NCBI GenBank assembly: GCA_027625915.1
Contig: JANTQA010000047.1
Span: 7,378,001-7,442,000, forward strand
Reading direction: 5' to 3'
DNA length: 64,000 nucleotides
Source: Anaeramoeba flamelloides
Lineage: Eukaryota > Metamonada > Anaeramoebidae
Numbering within the stretch: the first letter of the stretch is position 1; each line of letters starts with the position of its first letter. The notes under the pieces were generated by a model. The model ran no database searches. It was not told the DNA's origin and saw only the letters and a list, made by a program, of their open reading frames with translations. Shown in pieces: positions 22,092 to 34,400 of this stretch. Position numbers and translations under genes: made by a program.

Positions 22092-24223
22092 GAAACCATA
22101 TTCACAGTGTATAACGATTTTGTAAAATCAATTAGTCAAAAACCTAATACAAATATAATTAATTATATTAAAAAATTTAAAATTAATAAAAATTCATTAA
22201 ATCCAAATGACATAAAGGAAATTTTTGATCAAGATAAAATTTAAGAAATAATCAAATTTCAAAAAAATAAATCAGTTAAAGAATTTGACAAAATAAATCA
22301 TTATAAGTTTATAAAAAACCAACCAACTCAATATTTATTAAATTATAATTATTTTATTAAAACAGTTCAAAATATTTTTTTAAATTGGATAACAGACGAA
22401 ACTGAAAAAAAGTATAAATTTTATTAAAAAAAAGAAATTTATTATTTATTCATAAATCAGGGGATGAAGGCGAACCTTTAAATTATCGACCTATCTCTAT
22501 AAATCAATCTCTTCCAAGATTTTTTTTAAAATTAATATACATTGGAATTCAAGACTCATGGGACTTGATTTCAAAAAAAACAATTTGGATTTAAAAAAAT
22601 ATTTTGGAACAAGAATTGCTGTTTTAAATTTATTAAGAAAATTTAAAAAAATAAAAAAATAAAAATAAAAATACAGAATACTTTGTAGTTACTATAGACA
22701 TACAAAAAATGTTTTGACTCTATACAACACTCGTTAATATATCAATCTATTAAAAAAATTTATCAAAAAATGAAACAATTAAAATTGGCTCTTGAGATAT
22801 TACAAAAAAGAAGGAATTCGAGTTTATCAAGGAGATCCCTTATCACCAATTCTCTTCGCATTTATATCTCATTTCCTACTAGAAAAGTTAAAAACTTTAG
22901 CTGTTCATGTTCAAATGTATGCAGTTGATCTTATTCTTATTATGAAAGGGCCATTAATCTCTCTAAAAATTAATTTAGAAAGGATTTTTGAAATAATAAA
23001 AAGATTCGGGATGAGTCCACATAATAAAAAAAAACAAATATAAAAAAGAATTAAAAGATATTTTTTATCTTGGGATTTGGTTAGAAAAAAACACACATCT
23101 TGAATATAATTTCAAAAAAGTAGAAAAGTCCTTGGAAACACTTAATCGATTGTTTCAACAAAATAAACTCAACAATGGAGTCAAAATAACTTCTTTCAAA
23201 GCTCTCATTTTAAGTCAACTTTATTATGGTCTTGAAATATTTGACTTGAAACAAAATGATTTTGAAAGAATTGATAGATTTATCAATAAATCAGTCACAA
23301 ATTTCTTACAAATTAATATCCATTCACCTCGATTAATTTATAAAACTGAAGCAAAAAATTGATCTCGCTAGATTAAAAAGTATACCGAAGAAAATATAAA
23401 TTGATAGAAAAATTAGATTTCTTAAATTTAAAAAAATTAAAAACAATACTAAATTTTCGAAAATTGGAAAATGAAAATATTAATTGGCACACTAAGGGAT
23501 TAAAATTATTAGATTTAGAATTAAAAGTTTTTCGATTAACCGAATTGGAAAATTCACCTAGTTGGAAAGTTCAACAATATCTAAAAATTATAAAACAACA
23601 AAATTACAATTTCAAACAACAAAAATATTTAAACTGGAAAGCTTCAAAAACAATTCTAAAATTTCGAAATTTTACTAATTGTTTAAATAGGTACTCTTAT
23701 GTATCAAGTAAAAATAAAAATAAAAAGTGTCATTTATGTAAAGAAAAGTTAAATATTGATATCATTGAAGATTTCGATCATTTTTTATGGGACTGTCCGG
23801 CCTATAAAATAAATCGAAAAATCTGGATATCTGAATTTTTTGAAAAAAATAAAAAAATTAATAATATCGGAGATATAATTAATAAAAAGAATTCATCATA
23901 TATATTATCATTACAGTCAGTTTCAATTTTAAGGCACAAACTATCAACGAAATTTAAGGCACACTAAAAATCTCAAATTAAAGCACAAAATTCAAATTCT
24001 AGTAAAATAATTTGTAAAAAAAAATATTCCAAATTTTGTGCCTTAATTTGAGATTTTTTTGTGCCTTAAATTTCGTTGAAAGTTTGTGCCTTAAAAGTGG
24101 AACTGACTGTAGTAAGTGATAATAAAATTTGTGATTCTTTAACAAAATTTCTAAAAAAAAGTTTAGAAATTAGGGCACACAGGAGAAAAGCAATTTTCTC
24201 TCTTCAAAAAATAAAAAAAAAAA
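22092..24223 (+). mobile_element. LINE copy, 5'-truncated, with 16-bp target duplication and A-rich tail
   Basis: The insertion is flanked by AAAGATACAATTAATT at 22076-22091 and 24224-24239, with the second copy directly after an A-rich tail, the hallmark of target-primed reverse transcription. Inside, the plus strand reads as a reverse transcriptase: a NYRPIS motif near 22480, FDSI (motif A) near 22716, [11 protein letters not shown] (motif B) near 22830 and YAVDLILI near 22920, where the YADD box has lost an Asp. A C-terminal zinc-knuckle-like CHLC...H.LWDCPAY lies at 23730-23805, as in several LINE clades. The frame is broken at several points and a 196-bp MITE sits in the C-terminal part, so the copy is dead. 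The well-preserved flanking duplication suggests insertion more recent than the LINE in the Arf intron. Confidence 0.92.
23914..24109. mobile_element. TA-flanked MITE nested in the LINE
   Basis: Terminal inverted repeats start CAGTCAGTTTCAATTTTAAG and end with its near complement; the phrase AAGGCACAAA recurs in both arms. TA flanks both sides (23912-23913, 24110-24111). Removing the element restores a continuous LINE reading across the junction, so the MITE inserted after the LINE. A second copy lies at 29393-29570. Confidence 0.88.
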
Positions 24224-24239
24224 AAAGATACAATTAATT

Positions 24240-24705
24240 AATTTTATATCTTTAATTTTGATTTTATATCAAAAAAAATATCCTAATTTTCATTGAAAAT
24301 CTGAATTATAAAGATCTTTAGATCTTTTTCATATTACTTCAACTAATATTAATATAAGGGACGTTATATTTGTGAAAAGTCAAGTTTTTTTAGAAAATCC
24401 TCACTTTTTCAAGAAATGGTTTTTATTTACCAAAATCTAAATAATCCTGAAATAATAATTATTAGTGAAATACAGTGATCAAAATAATCAGTTCACAAAG
24501 GCAATAATCTCTGTTTCAATATATTATCCGTGCTTTTTTTTCTTCTTGTACCAATGTAAGATCCAATCGACTACCAAATAGTATACCTACGTTCAAATCA
24601 ATTTTGAAAGTAAAGATCTGGTCATTTTCAGTAAAATTTGCATTATTCATCAAAATAGTTTAGAATTTTCCAGAATTTTCAGAATTTTTTGAAATTTTTT
24701 TATTT
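24240..24705. other. AT-rich interval between LINE and foldback
   Basis: No coding or repeat structure was recognised in this stretch. Confidence 0.4.
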
Positions 24706-24708
24706 TTA

Positions 24709-25529
24709 CTGTCAAATCTAAAACCCGGAAATTTCTGAAACCCGGTAATTCCATTTTTCTGATCAATTGTAAATATTAGTAAAAAGTCAAAAATATACTC
24801 CCATTTTACAGACAAATAACCCAATTACCCAGCAACTTATAACCGTTCCAATTGGGGTATTAGTTAAATATTCTGAATCCATTAATTTTAACTCTTTGGT
24901 AAATTCAGAAATCAAAAAAATCCAAAATTTGTAAAATTAATTGAGAACATGACTGAAAATTTAAAATCAAATTTATTGCGATTTTCCCTTTAGATAAATA
25001 CTAAATTTATTAGGAATCATCTTTATAAGAATTATTTTGTTACATCATTTATGAAATAAGAGTTTTATTTACTTTATATCTTTCTTTTAATAATTTTTTC
25101 AAAATTTTAAATTTCTATTGGTAACCTTAGAGGATTTATTTTTTGACAAAATGGTTTTCATAATTTCATGAAAATTTACAATAATCAAACACCTCTCTCA
25201 AATTCAAATTCTTTCAAATATTTTAAAAGTATGAAAATGTTTTTTATTTCAAAATTTAGAATCAAAAGTGGATTTAAATTTTCAGTAATGTTCTCAATTA
25301 ATTTTACAAATTTTGGATTTTTTTGATTTCTGAATTTACCAAAGAGTTAAAATTAATGGATTCAGAATATTTAACTAATACCCCAATTGGAACGGTTATA
25401 AGTTGCTGGGTAATTGGGTTATTTGTCTGTAAAATGGGAGTATATTTTTGACTTTTTACTAATATTTACAATTGATCAGAAAAATGGAATTACCGGGTTT
25501 CAGAAATTTCCTCGTTTTAGGTTTGACTG
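24709..25529. mobile_element. Foldback/MITE element, copy 2, TTA target duplication
   Basis: It has the same arms as the element at 9172-9999, including AACCGTTCCAATTGGGGTAT and its complement. The interior runs in the opposite orientation relative to copy 1. Ends are CTGTCAAATC and GGTTTGACTG, flanked by TTA on both sides (24706-24708 and 25530-25532). Having two copies with different TNA flanks defines both the element ends and the target preference. Confidence 0.87.
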
Positions 25530-25857
25530 TTATGATAAAAATTCTCAAAAAAATGAACTTTTTTTTTAAGAGAAATTTTGCAATTTGATCCTTTATTTTT
25601 AGAATTTCTATTTGAATAATAGAACTTTAAGAAATCATTACCATATTTTTTTATGCTTTATTCTCAGTTTCTTTAGTTGGTTTATGTATAGGTCTTCTAT
25701 AACGAAAAAACACGCTTTTTAGTTTGAAACACACATTAAATTGTTTTGTACGCTTTGTTTTGACTACAATAATAAGAATTTGTTGTTTAAAAAGATTTGA
25801 GAAAAAAATAGTTCTTTGCTAAGTAAGTAACAATATCAACTGTTTTGTTCCATTTAG

Positions 25858-26290
25858 ATGTCAAAATTTACTGACTTTTTGAAAATTTTCAAAAAAATCG
25901 AAATAAAATATGAAAGAATTAAAAATCTGAATAGAAAATCATCAATTCCTTATAACCAATCAAAATACTCTCGTACTTTTATTCCAAATTCGCAATCAAA
26001 ACTAATATTTAAAAAATTCCTTTTCTCGAGCTATAAAAGATGAAGAAAGTTTCAGATCAAATTACTGTGACTCAAAAGAATGAAAACTTAACAGATAGAC
26101 AAGAAAATCATTTTCACCATTTTTCGAACCTTGTCTTAAAGGAAAAATTTTTCTGGAACAAAAGAAATTGATGTAGTAAAAATTATAGCCTCAGGCCTTT
26201 TGAAACAATTCAGAAAACAAAAGGATATTTCTCAAAATTATAAGCAAAACCCAAACCCTTTTTTATTTTTTCTTAAATATCGTTTTTAAT
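25858..26290 (+). pseudogene. Decayed coding region, faintly RhoGAP-like
   Basis: Three consecutive plus-strand frames look coding: 25858-26043 (61 residues from an ATG), 26040-26172 (containing TDRQENHFHHFSNL), and about 26150-26290 (IDVVKIIASGLLKQFRKQ). They switch frame without GT-AG sites between them. The last piece resembles the helix of RhoGAP domains that reads DVHxVASLLKxFLR, but this is a weak match. A decayed gene fragment just upstream of the next gene is the simplest reading. Confidence 0.35.
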
Positions 26291-26339
26291 TAAAATATTT
26301 TTATAAAATCATCTGTAAAAATCCGCTTTAATTTGCAAA

Positions 26340-27107
26340 ATGCACATCAAGTTGCTTTTAATTGCCTCTCTTTTTTTATTAATTACACCAACTTTATGCC
26401 AATCAAGCAAGCATTGGTCCAAAAATAAGCAAAAGTTTGAAGAACCCAAAACCTCATTTTGGACAAAAACCACCTTTGCTTCACTTGGTATTGCAATGTT
26501 TCTGATCCCAAGTCTCGTTTTTTTATGCAACGACGATCATAAAAATACAATGATTGGAGGGGAGACGTATGTTGAACGTGGATCCAATTCAAGTAATTTT
26601 AAATTTAACCTCATTCTTTGATCTTTGTTTTCTTTTGAAATTCACAAACAAAAATTTAAAAGGAAACAAAAACAAAAACAAAAAAAAAAACAAAAACAAA
26701 GAAAAAAACAAACACAAAGAAAAAAACAAAAACAAAGAAAAAAACAAAAACAAAGAAAAAAACAAAAACAAAAAAAAAAACAAACACAAAGAAAAAAACA
26801 AAGAAAAACTTAACTAAAAAATTCAAAACAAAAAAAAAATTATTTTTTATTTTATTTATGTAAAAAATTCAAAGACACAAACTCAAGACCAGTAACAAAC
26901 CAAATTAACCTTCGTTATGGAAACCCAAACCAAGATCTCGGCTTAGGTGGTGGTGGTGGATATCAAATGAACCAAATGAATCAGATGAATCAAATGAACC
27001 AAATGAACCAAATGAATCAATTTAATGGCCCACCACAATATCAACAAACACAACAAAACACAGGATTTTATGTCCCACAACAACAAAACAATTTTGGACA
27101 ATACTAA
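26340..27107 (+). CDS. Small signal-peptide/single-pass membrane protein with Q/N-rich tail
   Basis: Two exons, 26340-26592 and 26875-27107, join at GT-AG (phase 1) to a protein of 161 residues. Residues 1-20 are a signal peptide (MHIKLLLIASLFLLITPTLC). A short luminal stretch with Lys/Trp follows, then a transmembrane segment at about 44-63 (TTFASLGIAMFLIPSLVFLC). The cytosolic tail is low in charge: a glycine run, six copies of Met-Asn-Gln, then PPQYQQTQQ and a C-terminal FGQY. Without splicing, exon 1 would run into the A/C-rich intron and give a short tail. The intron at 26593-26874 is mostly an AAACAAAAACAAAG-type repeat. The layout resembles small type I membrane adaptors with Pro/Gln/Tyr tails, but no family was recognised. 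Confidence 0.75.
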
Positions 27108-27379
27108 TCAAAGTGAAATCTTTAATTGGTCTCCGTAAAGAAAGTTTTTTTTTTGAATTTTTTCGACACAATCCTTCCTTCGCTTTAATTTTTTTTGTTA
27201 AACATGTTTCTTCACCATTTTCAATAAACACAACAACACACAACCTAAAATTATATTTTAATCTAAATTAAAGAAATGGTTTTGTTTTTTAATTTTTATT
27301 CTTTTTCTTATTTATCAATACCTTTTTTTGCTTATTCACATTTTCTCAAAATAAATAAACCAAATTTGTTTTTTAACTC
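27108..27379. other. 3' flank of the small membrane-protein gene
   Basis: Noncoding A/T-rich sequence with AATAAA at about 27223. Nothing else is supported. Confidence 0.4.
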
Positions 27380-27740
27380 GTCTTTTTTTTTTATTTATAA
27401 GGCACACCTCACAAGTTCCCTGTTTTCAAATATTTTCAATTTTGGAATATATTTAAAATACCAATCATTATTTATTGGATTCAGTCCCAGCACAAAAGTA
27501 AATCAAAAAAAAAAAAATAAATAAATGAAATTGTTGTCGTTTAAGGGATTAGTGTCACCTAGGATTCGTCTCTAATAAAAGTGTGTTGTGATTGAAAGTA
27601 GGGTTTATTAATGCTGCATGGTTCAAATTAACAAATATCCTCACAAAATCTATTACTGTTATTATCCAATTTATAAATGAAAATTTTTATTTCAATTTCC
27701 AAAGTGTATTAATTATTACTGTTACAACCAAACTATCATA
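27380..27740 (-). pseudogene. Broken copy of an unassigned ORF-bearing repeat (copy A)
   Basis: On the minus strand two stretches read as protein, one containing NPINNDWYFKYIPKLKIF. Nucleotide and peptide similarity to 51115-51510 (also minus strand) runs through TTAAGGGA...TAGxGTC and through peptide pairs such as QHTF/QHTL. Both copies are broken in several places. The family (host gene or mobile element) was not recognised, so it is described only as a fossil. Confidence 0.4.
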
Positions 27741-27859
27741 GTAAAAATTCTGTTGTAGAGTTCACGAAGAAATTTTAATTTAATGTCTGAAAATATCATA
27801 TCTAAACGATAATGTCAAGATCTTTGGGCTTTCATTTCTCATTGATTAGTAAAATATTG

Positions 27860-28130
27860 TGGAATGCGAACCAAAAATTTTCGTTTTTTAATTGAAAAAT
27901 CATAGTAGAAATAATAATGGACAATTGATCAAAAATGTTCGTTTGGGATCTTTGTTTAAGTTGTTGTAATTTCTTTTTTTTTTTTTTTGATCTTATTTAC
28001 CCTTGGTCATTTTCGGCTTTACTTTTTCGTTTTAATTTTCAAATTAATCACACTTTTGTGTTTCAGTGCCTCAATATTTATTAGAAACTAACCACTTGTT
28101 TTTTTTCCTTAGTAATTCTTCTTCTAAACA
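27860..28130 (-). repeat. Dispersed repeat family A, copy 2 (partial)
   Basis: It matches the distal half of the 33.3-33.8 kb copy in the same orientation. Shared blocks include TTTTTCGTTTTAATTTTCAA, GTGTTTCAGTGCCTCA and AACCACTTG, in order. It lacks the 3' terminal GTGTAATTTACAC block seen in the other copies. Confidence 0.6.
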
Positions 28131-31100
28131 TAAAGAATATTTGGCTAGGTGATCCATGGAAACAAAATAAAAAACGGCATATTAGTATAAAAAATAATAA
28201 TAAAATTAATTACTTTTTCATTTTTTTTTTTTCTTAAGTGTTTAAAATAGAACTAAACAATGTATCAGGGACAATATTTAGATATTTTGATTATATGTAT
28301 ATTTTTTAAAATAATCTCTGAACAAAATATATTCTTACAATTACTTGTAATATATATGTTATTTATTTCATACTCAAGGGATATATTTGCACTGAAAATA
28401 AAATTGTCAAATTTCACTTCTTTTGAATTATGAAATTCAAAAATAATTAAAAAAATTAGAGTATATCTCAAAGAAAAACTTCAATTAACAAAAAAAAAGT
28501 TGAAAAGGATTCTCAATTCCTAAAAAATATATTATAATTAAAAAAAAATACTGGTTACTTTATTTATTTTTTAAAAGTGTTCAATTTATTCGATTTTAAA
28601 CAAATTGTTCAATTTAACTATAAAATCAACTTAATTCTATTTAATTAGATTTTTTGTTTTTTTAATAACCCTCTAGATTTGACCAAGTAAGGATTATTAA
28701 GCATTCTTTAGATAAAAATAGCTCATTCGAATAATTAAAAAAAAAACGAAAAAAAATCTTCGAGACATCAAAAAGTGCCAAAGATAGACACTTGGAAACT
28801 AAAATCATTATTATCAAAATATTAACTCACAGTCATTCAAGTTGGAAATTGGGTATCAATCTTTTGCACTTTTTTATAAACATTTCCTCGTTTTTGAGTG
28901 TATTTTTTTTTTTTTTTTTTGGAGATCATATGTACACTACATGATTGGTTGGTTTTTAATAGAGTAGCAACACGATATTACCCACTGAAATTGAAATATC
29001 TAATATTTTATTTAAATATATATTAGAATGGTGCTCTAAAGTTCTAGATTCACCAAAAAGATTTAAAAAAAAATCAAAAATCTTAATTTTATTAATCTCG
29101 CTAATTAAATTTTCTCAGAAAATAATATTCTTAAAAAGTCAATTTTGTGAAAGTAATTTATTTTTTTAGGAGATTATTTATTAGAGATCTAATACAGAAT
29201 ACATTAACGCTGAATTTTAAAATTTTGGTTATATAATACCAAGAAATTATTTGATTCTAATTTCTGAAAAAATATTTGGCAAATACAAACTTTCGAGAGA
29301 ATCTCAAAAAATAATTATTATACTTATGTTTTTTTAAAATTCTATTTTTAAAACAAGAAGTTTATGTTTAATTGATATCTATTTTATATACACAGTGAGT
29401 TTCACTTTTAAGGCACAAAATTTAAGATACAGAAAAATCTCAATTTAAGGAACGAAATTTGCAATTTTTTTTTACAAATTATTTTACTAGAATTTGAATT
29501 TTGTGCTTTAATTTGATAGTTTGTGTTCCTTAAATTACGTTGAACGTTTGTTTTAAAAGTGAAAATGTCTGTATATATTATTTATTAGTTTGATATATTT
29601 TTAAAATTAATTCATTTTATCAGATCATATAATTTCAATATTATTAAACAATTTTTTTGTTTTTGAATAAAATTATTTTTTTTTTTTCTTCCTCAAATAA
29701 TTTAGTAGATTATTATTTATTATAAAAATAATAAACCACTTTTTGATGCTGTCATACAAAAATATAATTATATCTTCTAGATATTTCTTTTGGATTTTCG
29801 TAAATAATCAATATCCTTATTTTGAAAGTATTATTATTATTTTATATTTATTTAAAACCTTTTTAATCATATTTTACCAACTAGAACACATCAATTGAAC
29901 AAAATATATCAAAATAATAACTTTTTTATATATCTTTCTAATCTCTTAAAATGTATTATTTTTCGAATTTCAAAAAATTCTCTAATTATCTAGAAGATGA
30001 ATTATATTTTAATTAGATAAAAATAAACTGTTGTTTATCATTTTTATATCAATATGTAATCAATGTTTTAATAAAATATATTATTATTAGGAATTTTTGC
30101 GTTCTAAAAAGATAAGTATATAAATTATAAATCAGAGGCCTTGTCTTAATATCAGTATGAACTATTAATTACAATTTAATAATTTACAAAATTTCAACTA
30201 ATTTCAAAATATTTTTGAATTAGAAAAATAAAATAATTTATCAACACTAAGATCTTGAAAAAAAAAAAATTAATTTTGAAACATAAACTAAAAGAAACAA
30301 ATGGAATCAAGTGTTGAATTCAAAAGACATTTTTCCTTTTTGGTTTCAATTTACTTGACAGATTCATTAAAGATCCAGAAATAATTTATTAATAATTCTT
30401 GAATAAACCCCAAATTAATATCATATTTAATTTAAGAACCATATGAAAACCCATGATAATAGATATCATTAATTAAATTTCTTTTTTTTTATCTTCTTCA
30501 GTTAAAAGAATCATTTAACATATTATTTTTTTAAAAACGATGTTTAAATGTAAAATATTCCACCAAAAGTTTTAATATAAAATAATAGATCTAAAGGCTG
30601 TTTACCCTTTTTTTTTTTTAATCAAGTAAATATTGTTCATTTTAATTTTCACAGTAAGTACAATTAAAAAAAAGGTTTCTTATACCAGAAGTCAACAAAT
30701 TTACCCATTTTTTTTAATTTACATGAAGATATGAAAAAAATCTTGTTTATTTAGTTGTTCTCTTGTTTGGTTTTTGATAATTAAAAGTTACCCCTTTTTA
30801 AAAACAACTTTTTAGATTTTTTTCCAACATAAAATAAAATACCACAATAATCTATTAAGAAAGTCACCAACATTAAACAATTTAACATTTAAAAAGTAAG
30901 ATAAAACAAATCATCTTAACATTCGATTGTGGCATTTAACTTTACTTGTGAAAAAAAAAAAAAATAATAATAAATTATTTTTCCAAAAGCACATTGAATA
31001 CTAAAAAGCAATGAAACACAAAAAAGCAAAAATCTTGTTTTCATATCTTCTTGTAAAATTATATAAAGTGAAAATTTTGACTTTAGGCTAGATACTCACT

Positions 31101-31412
31101 TAATTGGTATTGGGTACTCATAAAAATTACAATTTTTTTTCCACTTTAAAAAAATTAGTTTTCATCGTAATGACTAGAACCCGAAGGATAATAATAATAA
31201 AAAAAACCATTTAAAATTTAATTAAAACAAAATTAAAATTTATTTTTTCATTACACTCAAATATGAAATATATTTTGAAGAAAAAATTATTGAAAGAGAT
31301 TTGATTTTCATTAATTTTTATTATTTAATACAAAAAAACTATTACTGTTATTAATATTAATAAATTTTTTTTTTTATTTAATTAAATCAAGAAATAAATC
31401 AAAATTTCCACA
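28131..31412. other. Gene-free AT-rich interval
   Basis: Apart from the MITE at 29393-29570, I see homopolymer and A/T-rich sequence without supported genes. The sequence AAATTGGGTATCAATC at 28847-28862 also occurs at about 9090-9105, hinting at another degraded repeat. Confidence 0.45.
29393..29570. mobile_element. TA-type MITE, second copy of the family at 23.9 kb
   Basis: The left end CAGTGAGTTTCACTTTTAAG and the right end, complementary to it, match the 23914-24109 element, as does the internal TTTTACAAATTATTTTACTA. The right flank is TA; the left flank is TACA and so less clean. It is more diverged than the nested copy, so probably older. Confidence 0.75.
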
Positions 31413-34400
31413 TTATTTTTTCGTTTTAATGGATTTATTTTCTATAATTTTGCTTTTAGTTGATTTTAATTTTGTTACGGATTCCGATTCGGAGTCTGAT
31501 TTTGAATCACATTCCGATTCGGGATTTTCTTCTTTGTTTTTATTATTGGTAGTCTTAGTATTTTCAATCTTTTTATCATCCAATTTGCCATTATTTTCGA
31601 AATCTTCATCAATATCTAAAAAAGAATCTGATTGTAATTCTGAATCTGAAGTAGTAGATGATGACGATGGAGATGACGATGACGATGAAGATGGGGATGA
31701 GGATGATGATGGTGAGTCTGTTTCTGAATCTGTTTGAATTTGGTGTGAATCTAATGAATCAAATAAATGATTATTTGATTTTTCCTTTTCTGTTCTATTT
31801 TTTTTTATATCTTTTGAATTAATATTAAAATTGTTGATCATTTCAAAGCCTTCTACTGTACACAGGTTACCAATAAATCTAGTAGACATGTTTTTTTCTG
31901 TCATGCAAGTGTGTAATAAATTGCTAGATGTCTTTTTATGATGTAAATCTTGGCATTTTTTTGAAATATTAACTTGTGTCATCAATTGTTTACGGATTTT
32001 TTTAATTTCTTCATCATTAAAGCTTTCCGCCCTTATTGAAATAATCCATTTTTTAAATTCATGGTAATTTTCACAACATAATTTCCATTCGCGATTCTCA
32101 TTTTTTAAAATAAAGGCATAGTTAGTTGGGAAATTATCAGTTTTATAAGGTATTAAGAATTTTGTTTTCCCTGGAGTGATAATAATTTTACCTCTAAATT
32201 TTTTCTTTTCGTTTTTTTTCGAGTAATTTACAACATGATAATATTTCAATTCCCTATTTTCAAGTTCAAAAAATCTCTTTTTCCAGCTATGTCTAATTTT
32301 TCCTTGTTTTTGTATAAATCCACTAACTTTTTTTTTTTGCATTTTTATTTTTAAATACCTTTTGTAATGTCTTATTGATTTATTTTTTAAGGCTTTACAG
32401 AAAAAGGTTTGTTTAAATTCTGGGTTCAATGATTCTTGGAGAAAATAAATAAACATTTGACTTTGTATAAATTTTTTTAAATAAGGAACAATATCCTCAG
32501 AACAATTTTTTAAAAATCCTCCGGAGTCAAATAGATCATTAATACTTAAAAATAATTGATCCTCTTCACTCATTTTTTTAATTTCTTCAAATTTAACATA
32601 TTTCATATATTTCCATAATATTGAAAGAAAAAAATTGACAAATGCTTTTCTAATTTTATTAATATCCATACTTTGTTTTAATAAAAACAATTGATCATGA
32701 TCATTACTGTTTTTCTTATTGTTCTTCTTATTGTTGCTGTTGTTGTTTTTATCGTCTGTTTGTTTATTAGAATTGTTTATATTTTGTTCATCTGTTTCAG
32801 ATAGACTGGAATAGGATCCACACCGAAATTGGCTTGAATGCCATACAGATTTTGCACGTGGCCGTTTCATGGTTAAAGTTTTTCTTTTGGAAATTATTTG
32901 ATTTGAATTGAAAATGTTAGCATGCTTTTTTATGGCTTTTAAAAGTCTATTTAGAATTCGAGCTGGTGGTGTTTCAATCGCAATTGAAGAAGTTACCATA
33001 TTTCGATCTAAATCAATAACTACAATCTATTTAAATTATTATTTAGATAATTTTAATTTTTTAAAAATGGTTTCAATTTATTAAAAAGTTATTACTTTTC
33101 ATTTATTATTATTTCTGTAATTTTTTTTTTTTTGTTTTTGTTTTTTGTTATTCTATACAATATTTATTATAAAAAAAATAATCAATTGTTTTTTTTTTTT
33201 TATTGTGCCTAATTTCATTTAATTTTTTTGAATACCAAAAAATTAACATTATTTATTATTATTATTATTAGTAGTATTAATGAAAAGGTGTAAATTACAC
33301 TCTAGATGTTCATTTACTTAAATTTATGAAAGGGCAATTTGAGTGTAAAATCATCTATTTCACGGTTATTTATGGAAAGACATATCCAGTATTTTTTTAT
33401 GTTTAAAAAGAAAAAACAAAAAATTGACAAGAAAAAAATTTAAGAAGAATTTTAAAAAGGGTTTATCAGAAGCAATGGGTAAAAAATCAAAATCACAAAA
33501 AAAAAACAATGCTATCTTTTAATTAGGCACTCCCAAAATCACAGCCACGATACTTTTGGTTGATTTAATAATTTGATAATTGATCATAAATTTTCACTTG
33601 GGGATCGTTATTTAATTGTTTTAATTTCTTTTTTTCTTTGTGGATCTGATTTGCTTTAAGACTTTGGTATTTTTTTTTTAGCCTTTGCTTTTTCGTTTTT
33701 ATTTTCAAGTTACTCATACTTTTATGTTTCAGTATCTCAGTATTAATGAGTAACCATTTGATTTTTTTCCCTTGTAACTCTTCTTTTCAATAAAAAAATA
33801 AAATTCAGTTAGGGAAAAAATGGAAAAAATAAAATTAACATTATTGATATTTTGAGAAAAAAAAAATGATCATAATTTAAGGAAAATTAAATTCATCATT
33901 TGGTAGGATGTGTATTTTAGATAATTAACTTGCTTTCCTGATAAAAAAAGTTTTTTATAACATGTTACAAACGTGTTGTAAAGGTGTTATAACAGTTTAA
34001 AATGTTATAAAATTATATAATAACAACTTTTATAACATAAATATTTGTTATAAAATGTGTTATAAAAAATGTGACACGTTATAATACTGCTATGAATTTT
34101 TTTTTAAACAAATATTGAAAAAATCATCATGTAAAAGGAAATTTTGTTATAAAAATACAATGTATTTTTTTTTAAACTCGAACTTTTTATTTGTAAAAAA
34201 TTAACTATATAATTCCTCATAACTACCGATAAGAAAGATATCAGAACACTCAAAATTTTAGGATAGTATTGTAGACGATGTGGAAAGATTTTGTAAAGTC
34301 CTTTAGTACAATTAAGCAAAGTTTGAAAATTTACTGATCTTCTTATTTTGAATTCAATTTGAGTAAAATAGAAAGCATTTTACGAACGAATTTGATTTTT

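Noticed and set aside
26554-26817. Lys/Asn-rich open frames across the A/C-rich repeat
   Set aside because: They are produced by a simple AAACAAAAAC-type repeat inside the intron of the small membrane-protein gene.
31429-31737. Asp/Ser-rich plus-strand frame
   Set aside because: It is antisense to the Ser/Asp-rich tail of the DENN-PH protein.
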